11,524 nt of DNA from CAIOHW01 sp046317855 (GTDB lineage Bacteria; Bdellovibrionota; UBA1018): positions 1 to 11,524 of the forward strand of contig JBKCVM010000113.1 in NCBI GenBank assembly GCA_046317855.1. Reading direction: 5' to 3'. The number at the start of each line of letters is the position of its first letter. Positions within the stretch are counted from its first letter, which is position 1. This document shows positions 1 through 6,247 of this stretch, piece after piece. A model generated the notes under the pieces. That model had not been told where the DNA came from and did not search any database. It saw only the letters and a program-made list of their open reading frames with translations. The translations under genes and the position numbers were made by a program.

Positions 1-2
1 TT

Positions 3-110
3 CGGCCCCTTCACATCGACGAGCTGACCCCGCTCCAGGCGCACAACCAGCTCCCCGAACACAAGGCCGAGCTCAAGACCAAACCCAGAGCGGAAGCGCC
101 CGCGCCGTGA
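3..110 (+). CDS. mutS: C-terminal end of a gene, probably DNA mismatch repair protein MutS (partial)
   Basis: The frame is open from the left edge to a TGA at 108-110 and encodes 35 residues. The stretch IDELTPLQAHNQLPEHK resembles the conserved end of MutS, where a D-x-LTP-x-(Q/E)AL-x-x-(I/L)Y-x-LK motif forms the C-terminal helices (E. coli ends with DSLTPRQALEWIYRLK). After it comes a short Lys/Pro/Ala tail. Known role of the family: mismatch recognition in the MutSL repair pathway. The stop overlaps the GTG start of the transporter (GTGA), which implies co-transcription and translational coupling. Only the tail is visible and the LYxLK part is imperfect (LPEHK), so the family call rests on one short motif. 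Another protein ending is possible. Confidence 0.5.
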   Translation, partial: RPLHIDELTPLQAHNQLPEHKAELKTKPRAEAPAP

Positions 111-1402
111 CCCCACCCCGGTTCATGACGATCGCCCTTCCGGTGGCGCTCACCTACCTCGGGCTCATGACCCTTGGAATGGTCGACCTGCTTCTCGTGG
201 GCAGGCTCTCCGGTGACCTGGGACCGGTTGCCCAGGGAGCGGTGGGCATCGGAACTTCGTTTTTTTCGTGGTTCCTCGTCTTCGGAATAGGGCTCCTCTC
301 TTCGATGGATTATTTTGTCTCGACGGCCTTTGGCGCCGGACGCAGCGAAGATGCAGTGGACAGCCTGGTGCAATGCCTGTGGCTCGCAACCTGGCTTTCA
401 CTTCCCCTGACGTGCGCCTTGCTTTGGGTTGCCTCAAACCTCGAGCTTTTTGGAATCCATCCCGAGGTTGCCCCCCTCGCATCGAGCTACCTTAAGATCC
501 TGTCGGTCTCGCTTTGGCCGGTTTACCTGTTTGCGGCAGCGCGCAATTTTTTGCAGGCCATCCACAGGGTCTGGGAGGGCTTTGCACTCCTGGTCGCCGC
601 AAATGTGCTGAACTACCTGCTCAATCTCCGCTGGATCCCGGTCCTTGGAACCGACGGGTCGGCATGGGCCACTGTGGTTTCGCGCGCGCTGATGACCCTC
701 GTGCTCGTGGGGGTGGCGCTTTATTTTGCAAAAGGAAAGAGCCGATCCTTTGCTCCAAACTTTCACAGGCAATGGGAACACGTCAGGCTTGGCCTTCCAG
801 CCGCGCTCCAAACCACGGCCGAAGTTGGAGTCTTTGCCGTGTCGACGATCCTTGCAGGTGGGCTCAACCCCCAGTCCCTTGCCGCACACCAAATCGTACT
901 GAACCTGGCGAGCCTGACGTTCATGGTTCCGCTTGGAATCGGCACTGCGGCCGCCGTGAGCGTGGGCTTTTTTGTCGGGCGCAATGAACCGGCACTCGCC
1001 GCCCGACAGGGATGGACCGCCCTCAAGCTCACGCTGGCCTTCATGGCCTGTACGGCGCTGCTTTTTGCCGCTGGCGCTCGGACGCTGCTTTCATTCTACT
1101 CAATGGATTCTGCCGTGCTGCAGCTCGCCATTCCGGTACTCGGGGTCGCGGCACTCTTCCAACTTTTTGACGGCACCCAGACCGTGCTCACTGGCGCACT
1201 CAGGGGCTGGGGCGACACCCGCACCGCGTTTTTGGCCAACGTGGCTGGCCACTGGCTCATCGGGCTGCCTCTCGGTGTCGCACTGGGCCTGGGCGCAGGG
1301 ATGGGCATTCTGGGAATCTGGATCGGCCTGGCAACGGGCCTGACCGCAGTCGCGCTTGCGCTAATTTGGAAGTGGGTGGTGCTGGCAGGCAAGCCGGGTT
1401 GA
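107..1402 (+). CDS. MATE family multidrug/Na+ (or H+) antiporter, NorM-like
   Basis: This encodes 431 residues and is very hydrophobic, with about 12 predicted membrane segments, the usual size for the MATE family of cation-coupled drug exporters in the inner membrane. NorM-type landmarks are present: MVDLLLVGRLS in TM1 with Asp27 at the site of the cation-binding Asp36 of NorM; Glu239 in GLPAALQTTAEVGVFAV (Glu255 position of NorM); AAHQIVLNLASLTFMVPLG (residues 259-277), the most typical NorM stretch; and Asp355 in FDGTQTVLTGALRGWGDTR. The start is GTG at 107, overlapping the upstream stop by four bases; ATG at 125 would lose only six residues. The substrate cannot be read from sequence. The gene is GC-rich like its left-hand neighbours. 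A secreted-protein gene follows 16 bases after its stop. Confidence 0.93.
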   Translation: MTPPRFMTIALPVALTYLGLMTLGMVDLLLVGRLSGDLGPVAQGAVGIGTSFFSWFLVFGIGLLSSMDYFVSTAFGAGRSEDAVDSLVQCLWLATWLSLPLTCALLWVASNLELFGIHPEVAPLASSYLKILSVSLWPVYLFAAARNFLQAIHRVWEGFALLVAANVLNYLLNLRWIPVLGTDGSAWATVVSRALMTLVLVGVALYFAKGKSRSFAPNFHRQWEHVRLGLPAALQTTAEVGVFAVSTILAGGLNPQSLAAHQIVLNLASLTFMVPLGIGTAAAVSVGFFVGRNEPALAARQGWTALKLTLAFMACTALLFAAGARTLLSFYSMDSAVLQLAIPVLGVAALFQLFDGTQTVLTGALRGWGDTRTAFLANVAGHWLIGLPLGVALGLGAGMGILGIWIGLATGLTAVALALIWKWVVLAGKPG

Positions 1403-1418
1403 CGCTACCATCGAAAGG

Positions 1419-2231
1419 GTGAAGCGCCCCCCTCGGCTGGTGTCGATTGTAAGCTTGTCCCTCGTCGCAGCGTTGTCTGCGGCAACCGCAGGCCCGCCAG
1501 GGCTCGCCCGTATCGAACACGAGTTTCATGCGGCAATCCGAAAACAGAACCCTGACCCGGACCGCCTCTACCACCTGCATGTGATTGCCGCGCGGGAGCT
1601 CCGGCTGCATGGATTTGGCGCGCAATCGCGGAACTACTACCTGAAGGCGCTCGCCATCCGCACGAACGAGGACAAGGCGGAGCCTGCGATCGAGGTCTTC
1701 CATCACTCGTTGCGCGAGTTCCAGATCTCCGGAAAGCCCGAACAGGTCAGGCGCGATCTCGAACTTGCGCTCCGGCACACTACCGATCCGACGGCACGCT
1801 CCTACCTTGAATCCATGGCCTCCGGATTTCTCGATGCGTCGGGCCCTTCTCCGATGCTCGAACAAAGCCTCTATGCACATCCGCTGCTGAAACGAAGGCT
1901 CAATTTCCTCATCGAGCAAAAAAAGTTTCCGGAAGCGCTGGCCATGCTGGATCGCGAATCGCTCGCAAGGGCCTCGGTCCTCGAGCAGGTCACCTTCGAT
2001 GCACTTTTAGTCGTGGTGAACGGAAAGGCCTCCGGCCCCCTGCTCTGCGAAGCCTCCCTTCGAGCCTATCCCGACGCCTATGCCCTTTCGACCAAGGCCT
2101 GCCGGGTCCTTGTGGGCTATATTGAAACCGGCAAAAAAGATCCCGCGCTCCTGGCGGACCTCGCTCTTTTCTATGAAAAGGAATCCATCCGGGACACGAG
2201 CATCCTTCGCACGCTCGAGGCGCTGCCATGA
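1419..2231 (+). CDS. Secreted helical-repeat (TPR-like) protein of unknown function
   Basis: This encodes 270 residues. I do not recognise a named family. A Sec signal peptide is visible: basic n-region KRPPR, hydrophobic core to about residue 20, and likely cleavage after ATA (residue 24). The rest is predicted almost wholly alpha-helical with paired amphipathic helices such as YYLKALAIR, RRDLELALRH and EALAMLDRESLARA, suggesting TPR-like repeats and a periplasmic scaffolding or binding role. Two cysteines remain in the mature part (210 and 228), possibly a disulfide. The GTG start at 1419 is preceded directly by AAAGGG, which is too close to act as a normal ribosome-binding site; GTG at 1440 would truncate the signal peptide, so 1419 is preferred. 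The gene lies 16 bases after the transporter, and its stop overlaps the next ATG (ATGA). The coupling suggests the two products act together. Confidence 0.75.
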   Translation: MKRPPRLVSIVSLSLVAALSAATAGPPGLARIEHEFHAAIRKQNPDPDRLYHLHVIAARELRLHGFGAQSRNYYLKALAIRTNEDKAEPAIEVFHHSLREFQISGKPEQVRRDLELALRHTTDPTARSYLESMASGFLDASGPSPMLEQSLYAHPLLKRRLNFLIEQKKFPEALAMLDRESLARASVLEQVTFDALLVVVNGKASGPLLCEASLRAYPDAYALSTKACRVLVGYIETGKKDPALLADLALFYEKESIRDTSILRTLEALP

Positions 2232-3352
2232 GAGCTGCCATCCTTCTCGTGGGCCTTTTGCTTGGCCTGGGGCTCGCCTCCTGCAACCAGCTGTTTCTTG
2301 GCATCGGCAAGGCAGTCGAGAACCTGGCCCAGCAGCCCATCGACGGACTGCGCGCGGCAAAGGACGCCATCACCGGAAATACGTACTCCAGCTATTCGCG
2401 CCAGACGAACAAAACCAGGCGCGAAACCCCCCAAAGCTGCGCAGACATCCCAGTCCCCGAACAGGGCATGCTCTCCAAGCTCTGGGACACGATCCGCGGG
2501 GTGCGTGACGAAATCTGCACTTGCCGGCCATGGGGAACCTGTCCGAAGAGCAACTGCTCCTGCGAGGCGCTTTGCCCCGACTCGTTCGACATCTTTTCAA
2601 TCCACTCGGATCGCAATCTGGGCGGCGTCGAGAACGAGCTTGCGTTCGCCAACAGCCGTTCTGCGTTCAAAAACACTCCCCTGACCCATGGCTATTGCTG
2701 GGGACATGCCTCGATGACTGCAAAGTTTAACCGCCTCGGATTTTTCCAGCCCAACTCGAGGGCGCCCGAACGCCCCGGGACTTCGCAGTGGCGCAAATTT
2801 TATTCGGGCATCATCGACCGGATCATGGCCAATGAGGCTACCGACATTCCGGGATTTGCCAACCTCCACGAATTCTCCTCGCACCCCACGATCCAGGAAA
2901 TGCTCGCTGACCGCGTCGCTTACGAATGGGGCGAGAAGGCCATGAGCTTCAATGCACTGGGCGCAGCCCTTGCCTCGAAGGCGATGAGCCCAAGGGAAAG
3001 CCTGGCCCTGGTCGCCGACATCCAATCCAGGCTCAAGGTTTACCAGGCCCCGCAGCTGGTCTTCACCCTGAGGGGAAGCCCGTTCGAAACGCATGCCGTG
3101 CTCGTGCACGAAGTCCGCCAGCTCAAAAGGGGGACCCGGACCTGGACCCGGATCTGCCTGCGCGAAAACGGGTTTCCCGCCGAGCACCGACAAGACTGCC
3201 CAGCCTACATCGACCGCCTGGCAGACGGCTCCCTCGAGGGGTCCTACGGCGAGATCGGGGGCGCCCAAATCGCGGGAAACGAAAACGCGGATACGGTCGA
3301 GCAACTCCACTCACTTCGTGAGCGCTGCGGGCGGCAAAAGGGCTGCTCTTAA
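2228..3352 (+). CDS. Cys-rich lipoprotein, candidate papain-like cysteine peptidase
   Basis: This encodes 374 residues. The N-terminus is a lipoprotein signal with lipobox L-A-S-C, lipidated Cys19 followed by Asn-Gln. Residues 97-116 form a cysteine cluster with spacing C-x-C-x5-C-x4-C-x-C-x3-C. The second half holds signatures resembling a papain-fold active site in the right order: GYCWGHASM with Cys157, ETHAVLVHEV with His289, and LRENGFP with Asn314. In papain-like peptidases the order is Cys, then His in an HAV-type strand, then Asn/Asp near a turn. More cysteines lie at 71, 310, 324, 367 and 373. Peptidase assignment is inference from motif order; Cys157 could equally be structural. The start is ATG 2228, sharing four bases with the previous stop. 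The 3' end overlaps the end of mutY on the other strand by 42 bases. Confidence 0.78.
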   Translation: MRAAILLVGLLLGLGLASCNQLFLGIGKAVENLAQQPIDGLRAAKDAITGNTYSSYSRQTNKTRRETPQSCADIPVPEQGMLSKLWDTIRGVRDEICTCRPWGTCPKSNCSCEALCPDSFDIFSIHSDRNLGGVENELAFANSRSAFKNTPLTHGYCWGHASMTAKFNRLGFFQPNSRAPERPGTSQWRKFYSGIIDRIMANEATDIPGFANLHEFSSHPTIQEMLADRVAYEWGEKAMSFNALGAALASKAMSPRESLALVADIQSRLKVYQAPQLVFTLRGSPFETHAVLVHEVRQLKRGTRTWTRICLRENGFPAEHRQDCPAYIDRLADGSLEGSYGEIGGAQIAGNENADTVEQLHSLRERCGRQKGCS

Positions 3353-4381
3353 AACGGCGCTCCGGGTCTTTTTATAGGCCGAAGATCCCGGCACAGTGTC
3401 GTCAGCCGCTCTCACCCAGCGTAATCCGGAGCTCCGCGTCCCGCCTCGAACAGCCCAAACCTGCGTCGTGCGCTCGATCTTGTGGCGCGTGACCACGTGG
3501 CGGGTTTTCACTTCACCCAAGAGCTTGGCCTGTCCGACACGCGGCGGTTCATCTAAAAAATCCCAGAGCCCAGCACGCCAGGCCCCGCTGGCCGCACGAG
3601 CCACAAGCCACTGGCCATCTGCCGCATTCAGCCACACATGCTTGTGTTCCTCGACGTGGATCCAGGGCTTCTTAGCCTTTTTTTCTGGAAACTTTTCCTG
3701 CGCTCCAGAAATACGAGCGTGGCAGTCTCCAGCCAGCGGACAGCTCTCGCACTTTGGCTTTTTGGGCGAGCACACCAGTGCACCCAGCTCCATGAGCGCC
3801 TGGTTAAAAACTGAAGGCGACACCCCCAGTTCATACGCCCGTTTCACCAGCAATCCGGACACCTCCCACAGCGCAGCCTTGTAGCGGGCATCGCCGCTCG
3901 CCCTCGCAAGCGCGAGCACGCGCGAAAGCACCCGCTCCACGTTGCCGTCCAAAATGGGCTCGGGAAGGCCAAGCGCAATCGAGACGATCGCGCCCGCAGT
4001 GTAGGGCCCCACTCCCGGGATCTCGAGCCAACCTTGGAGTGTACGCGGAAAATCCCGGGCCAAGGCAATCTGCTGCGCACCGCGATGAAGGTTCCGAGCG
4101 CGCGAATAATACCCCAGCCCCGCCCACGCCTCGACGACTTGGGATTCTTTGGCGCGCGCCAGCTTCTGAACAGTCGGAAAGAGTCGCATGAAGCGATCAA
4201 AATAGGGAAGCACCGTGACCACCTGCGTCTGCTGCAGCATGATCTCCGAGACCCAAACTCGGTAAAGACTCGGACGAGCACGCCACGGCAAGACACGTTT
4301 TTGACGCTCAAACCACTGCGCAAGCGCAAGGATGGAACGGTTTTTGGGATGCTGAACTTGCGAGGCCACGAAGCCCTTCAT
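3311..4381 (-). CDS. mutY: Adenine DNA glycosylase MutY
   Basis: This encodes 356 residues. It removes adenine mispaired with 8-oxoguanine in base excision repair. All family landmarks are present: LPWR near residue 31, SEIMLQQTQV with catalytic Glu46, GLGYYSRARNLH (88-99), helix-hairpin-helix IPGVGPYTAGAIVSIALG (121-138), ILDGNVERV with catalytic Asp145, and the 4Fe-4S loop Cys204-x6-Cys211-x2-Cys214-x5-Cys220, identical in spacing to E. coli MutY. A C-terminal NUDIX-like domain (about 240-345) contains HVVTRHKIE where the FSH-type 8-oxoG recognition loop is expected. The ATG at 4381 is the first in frame. I see no good Shine-Dalgarno before it; GTG at codon 5 is an alternative. The gene is divergent from the amidase with 27 bases between start codons and converges with the lipoprotein gene, overlapping it. 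Confidence 0.97.
   Translation of the reverse strand: MKGFVASQVQHPKNRSILALAQWFERQKRVLPWRARPSLYRVWVSEIMLQQTQVVTVLPYFDRFMRLFPTVQKLARAKESQVVEAWAGLGYYSRARNLHRGAQQIALARDFPRTLQGWLEIPGVGPYTAGAIVSIALGLPEPILDGNVERVLSRVLALARASGDARYKAALWEVSGLLVKRAYELGVSPSVFNQALMELGALVCSPKKPKCESCPLAGDCHARISGAQEKFPEKKAKKPWIHVEEHKHVWLNAADGQWLVARAASGAWRAGLWDFLDEPPRVGQAKLLGEVKTRHVVTRHKIERTTQVWAVRGGTRSSGLRWVRAADDTVPGSSAYKKTRSAVLRAALLPPAALTK
3362..3391. other. Imperfect stem-loop at the convergent lipoprotein/mutY junction
   Basis: CCGGG plus TCTT (3362-3370) can pair with AAGA, one bulged T, and CCCGG (3382-3391), leaving an 11-base loop. It lies 10 bases after the lipoprotein stop and inside the 3' coding part of mutY. No T-run follows on either strand, so it is not a standard intrinsic terminator. 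It could slow or end the plus-strand transcript, or be incidental to a GC-rich coding stretch. Confidence 0.25.
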
Positions 4382-4408
4382 ATTCTAGGAGAGGCCTTTT
4401 TTAAAACT

Positions 4409-5263
4409 ATGCGTGTTCTTCTCCCCGTCATTTCAAAAGTCCTCTTCTTGCTGCCACTTTTTTTCTCACCCCTTTTTTTCTGGGGGAGGGTAGAGGCTCA
4501 TGCGATGCGTCCGTTCCGGGTCGTGCTGGATCCCGGACACGGAGGTCTCGATGAAGGGACCGTTCACGAAAAACTTGCAGAAAAAGACATCACTTTGATT
4601 CTTGCAAGAAAACTGGCGCAGAGTCTTCGATCCCGGGGATTTGAAGTCCACCTCACCCGAAACGAAGACGTGACGATGACTCTTTCAGACCGTACCGCCA
4701 TGGCCAATCGCCTCAAGGCAGATGTTTTTATTTCAATCCACATGAATGCCACTCCAGTAGGCGGCGATCCTAGAGCACGGGGGTTCGAAACTTACTTTCT
4801 CAACAGCACTTCAGATGAGTCCTCAAAGAGACTCGCTCACTTTGAGAACTCCGTGCTTGGAGGCAGTGAGCTCTCCGGACCCAGCGGCCCCTACAACGAT
4901 GTTGCTCTCATTTTAAAAGACCTCAGGCTCGATGCTAACCTGACTGAAAGCAAACGCCTGGCTTGCCATCTTCAGCATCAGCTCGTGCAGTTTACTGCAA
5001 CAGACCCCTCTGAAGTGGTCTCCGAGTCCCCGCGCAATCGTGGAATCCGCCAAGCTCTTTTTTATGTCCTGCTCGGAGCCGATATGCCTGCAGCTCTCGT
5101 AGAGGCTGGGTTTCTGAAAAACCCAAAAGACCGAGCACTCGTGCTTTCAGCTCAAGGGCAGGCCAAAATTGCTGCGGCACTCACGCGGGCGCTGGAGCGT
5201 TTTCGATTACTCAAAGGAACCGCACAGGCCCGGCAAGTCGTGAGCAACTGTAAAGTCCATTGA
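4409..5263 (+). CDS. N-acetylmuramoyl-L-alanine amidase, Amidase_3 family (AmiA/B/C-like), secreted
   Basis: This encodes 284 residues from ATG 4409. The zinc enzyme cleaves the amide bond between MurNAc and the stem peptide of peptidoglycan in the periplasm. The signal peptide spans residues 1-32, with cleavage likely after AHA. The catalytic domain starts at once: VVLDPGHGG with zinc ligand His44, EKDITL with ligand Glu58, ISIHMNA with ligand His111, and VEAGFLKNP with catalytic Glu232. The open frame extends upstream to 4034 across mutY, but 4409 gives the clean signal peptide. ATG 4349 is in frame yet lies inside mutY and would bury the signal. The nearest AGGAG (4387-4391) is 17 bases from the ATG, too far for a usual ribosome-binding site. 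There is no AMIN or LysM domain, so targeting and activation must differ from E. coli AmiB/AmiC. A terminator follows. Confidence 0.93.
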   Translation: MRVLLPVISKVLFLLPLFFSPLFFWGRVEAHAMRPFRVVLDPGHGGLDEGTVHEKLAEKDITLILARKLAQSLRSRGFEVHLTRNEDVTMTLSDRTAMANRLKADVFISIHMNATPVGGDPRARGFETYFLNSTSDESSKRLAHFENSVLGGSELSGPSGPYNDVALILKDLRLDANLTESKRLACHLQHQLVQFTATDPSEVVSESPRNRGIRQALFYVLLGADMPAALVEAGFLKNPKDRALVLSAQGQAKIAAALTRALERFRLLKGTAQARQVVSNCKVH

Positions 5264-5328
5264 CAGGCCTGACCGGACCCCCCCAGACACCCCTCGGGCA
5301 CAATCGTAACAAAAAGCCTTTAAAAACA

Positions 5329-5353
5329 GCCCTCTAACGCCAGGGCCTTTTTT
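5329..5353 (+). terminator. Intrinsic terminator after the amidase gene
   Basis: GCCCT (5329-5333) pairs with AGGGC (5342-5346) across an 8-base loop. The stem is followed by one C and six Ts (5348-5353) and preceded by an A-run (5322-5326) that could extend the pairing. It lies 65 bases after the amidase stop and separates that gene from the lipoprotein gene. Confidence 0.8.
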
Positions 5354-5413
5354 GACACAGATTGGCATCAACGTTGCTCTACTCCCTATCCAGAGAGAGA
5401 GAGAAACCGATTT
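5352..5413 (+). promoter_or_regulatory. Probable promoter and leader of the Gly-rich lipoprotein gene
   Basis: A perfect TTGACA -35 hexamer (5352-5357) begins within the T-run of the preceding terminator. The -10 is not clear: TGCTCT sits at 17-base spacing, while TCTACT (5378-5383) and TATCCA (5387-5392) fit better in sequence but not in spacing. The leader ends in a (AG)6 run (5392-5403), 10 bases before the ATG, which is the only purine-rich ribosome-binding candidate. Confidence 0.4.
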
Positions 5414-6040
5414 ATGAGTACCGTAAGAAAGAACAGACAAAAGAAGCTCGCAGCAGCCCTGCTCGGGCTTACGGTGTTGGCCAGCGGATGCGGCCAAGGT
5501 GGAGGCACGGTGGTTCCCAATGGCCAGCCCCTGTTTCCAGGAACAGGATTTGGTGGGGGCGTCAACGTCCCTACCGGTTGTGCACCCGTCACCCAAGCCG
5601 TTCCTTTTTCAGGACAGGTTCGAGTGAGCCCACTCAATCTGATGAGCTATCAGTCTTTTGGAATGACTCATCCAAACAGCACAACGGGACCTGCGCCCAT
5701 GCAAGTGGGCGGACAACCCCAGCTGAGCGGAGGATCCACCTTCACGAGCTCATCAGCTGCAGGCAGTCTGACGCTTGCTGTGGGTATTCAAAACTCCAAC
5801 ATTCCCTATCAAGCTCCGGTTCAAGGCGTGATTTCATTTGGTGCAGGCGGCTTGGCCGAAATTCAATCGGCATTGGGCCCCTACACCAACGTCAATCAGG
5901 CCTGCGTGACCTCATTGGCCCTCTTTGTTCAAGGAACCCAGGGCCAGGATCTTGTAGGTCCCGTGGCACAGATCTGCGTTCGTCCCATGAATCCGACCGC
6001 CGGAGGCAATGGTCAGGTCTGCGGACAAATGAATTTCTAA
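5414..6040 (+). CDS. Small Gly/Ser-rich lipoprotein of unknown function
   Basis: This encodes 208 residues. I do not recognise a named family. The basic n-region MSTVRKNRQKK, a hydrophobic core and lipobox L-A-S-G-C give lipidated Cys26, so the mature protein should be membrane-anchored. Residues 27-52 are a flexible Gly/Pro linker (GQGGG, GTGFGGG). The rest looks beta-rich with Ser/Thr/Gly turns, and four further cysteines (56, 164, 188 and 203) could make two disulfides. The C-terminal region from about 160 (NQACVTSLALFVQG to the end) is the best-structured part. ATG 5414 follows the (AG)6 purine run. The gene stands alone between an upstream terminator and a small ORF that begins 15 bases downstream of its stop. 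Confidence 0.82.
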   Translation: MSTVRKNRQKKLAAALLGLTVLASGCGQGGGTVVPNGQPLFPGTGFGGGVNVPTGCAPVTQAVPFSGQVRVSPLNLMSYQSFGMTHPNSTTGPAPMQVGGQPQLSGGSTFTSSSAAGSLTLAVGIQNSNIPYQAPVQGVISFGAGGLAEIQSALGPYTNVNQACVTSLALFVQGTQGQDLVGPVAQICVRPMNPTAGGNGQVCGQMNF

Positions 6041-6055
6041 TCAGGAGTTGAAGAT

Positions 6056-6247
6056 TTGGAAGCAAGGGTATTCGTGAGCTTTAAGCCCGGAGCCCCCTTG
6101 CCGTCCAAAATCAGGCAAACGCAGCCATCCCCCGTTGAAGCGAAAGTGGTTCCCGTTGAAGTGGATGTGATTGCGGAAGTGGCTGCGAAAACCAGAGGTC
6201 CTCTCTCTCCCTCTGGTGGCGCCCTGTTGAGTGCTGCGTTTGCCTGA
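6056..6247 (+). CDS. Possible small protein, TTG start, ahead of xerD
   Basis: This encodes 63 residues from TTG 6056, with AGGAG at 6043-6047 eight bases before it, the best-placed ribosome-binding site in this part of the window. The sequence is Val/Glu/Pro/Ala-rich with no signal peptide or transmembrane segment. Two adjacent 21-base units (6131-6172) make an in-frame repeat, PVEAKVV then PVEVDVI. The stop lies 17 bases inside the earliest possible xerD start, so translation of xerD could be coupled to it. No family is recognised. Without homologues it could be a leader peptide, a real small protein or a chance ORF; the ribosome-binding site and in-frame repeat favour translation. Confidence 0.4.
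   Translation: MEARVFVSFKPGAPLPSKIRQTQPSPVEAKVVPVEVDVIAEVAAKTRGPLSPSGGALLSAAFA
6131..6172 (+). repeat. Tandem 21-base duplication inside the small ORF
   Basis: Two adjacent 21-base copies both begin CCCGTTGAAG and match at 17 of 21 positions. The period is a multiple of three and keeps frame. Confidence 0.7.
6191..6217 (+). promoter_or_regulatory. Perfect 8-bp hairpin just upstream of xerD
   Basis: ACCAGAGG (6191-6198) pairs exactly with CCTCTGGT (6210-6217) across an 11-base pyrimidine loop. No T-run follows, so it is not an intrinsic terminator. It ends 13 bases before the earliest xerD start (GTG 6231) and lies within the small ORF, where ribosome passage would melt it. That placement would suit translational coupling or attenuation, though this is inference. 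Confidence 0.4.

Noticed and set aside
1406..1421. TACCAT eight bases before GTG 1419 as a second leaderless promoter
   Set aside because: There is no -35 match at 16-18 bases, and the gene is 16 bases after the transporter, so read-through transcription is the simpler view.
1257..1919. 220-codon open frame on the minus strand
   Set aside because: It spans the transporter end and the next gene antisense, with low-complexity Arg/Pro-rich content and no recognisable domain.
2597..3310. 237-codon open frame on the minus strand
   Set aside because: It lies wholly opposite the Cys-rich lipoprotein; long antisense frames are common in GC-rich coding DNA, and no ribosome-binding site or family signal is seen.
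4034..4408. Long upstream extension of the amidase frame (ATG 4034 or 4349)
   Set aside because: It runs through mutY on the opposite strand and would bury the clear signal peptide starting at 4409.
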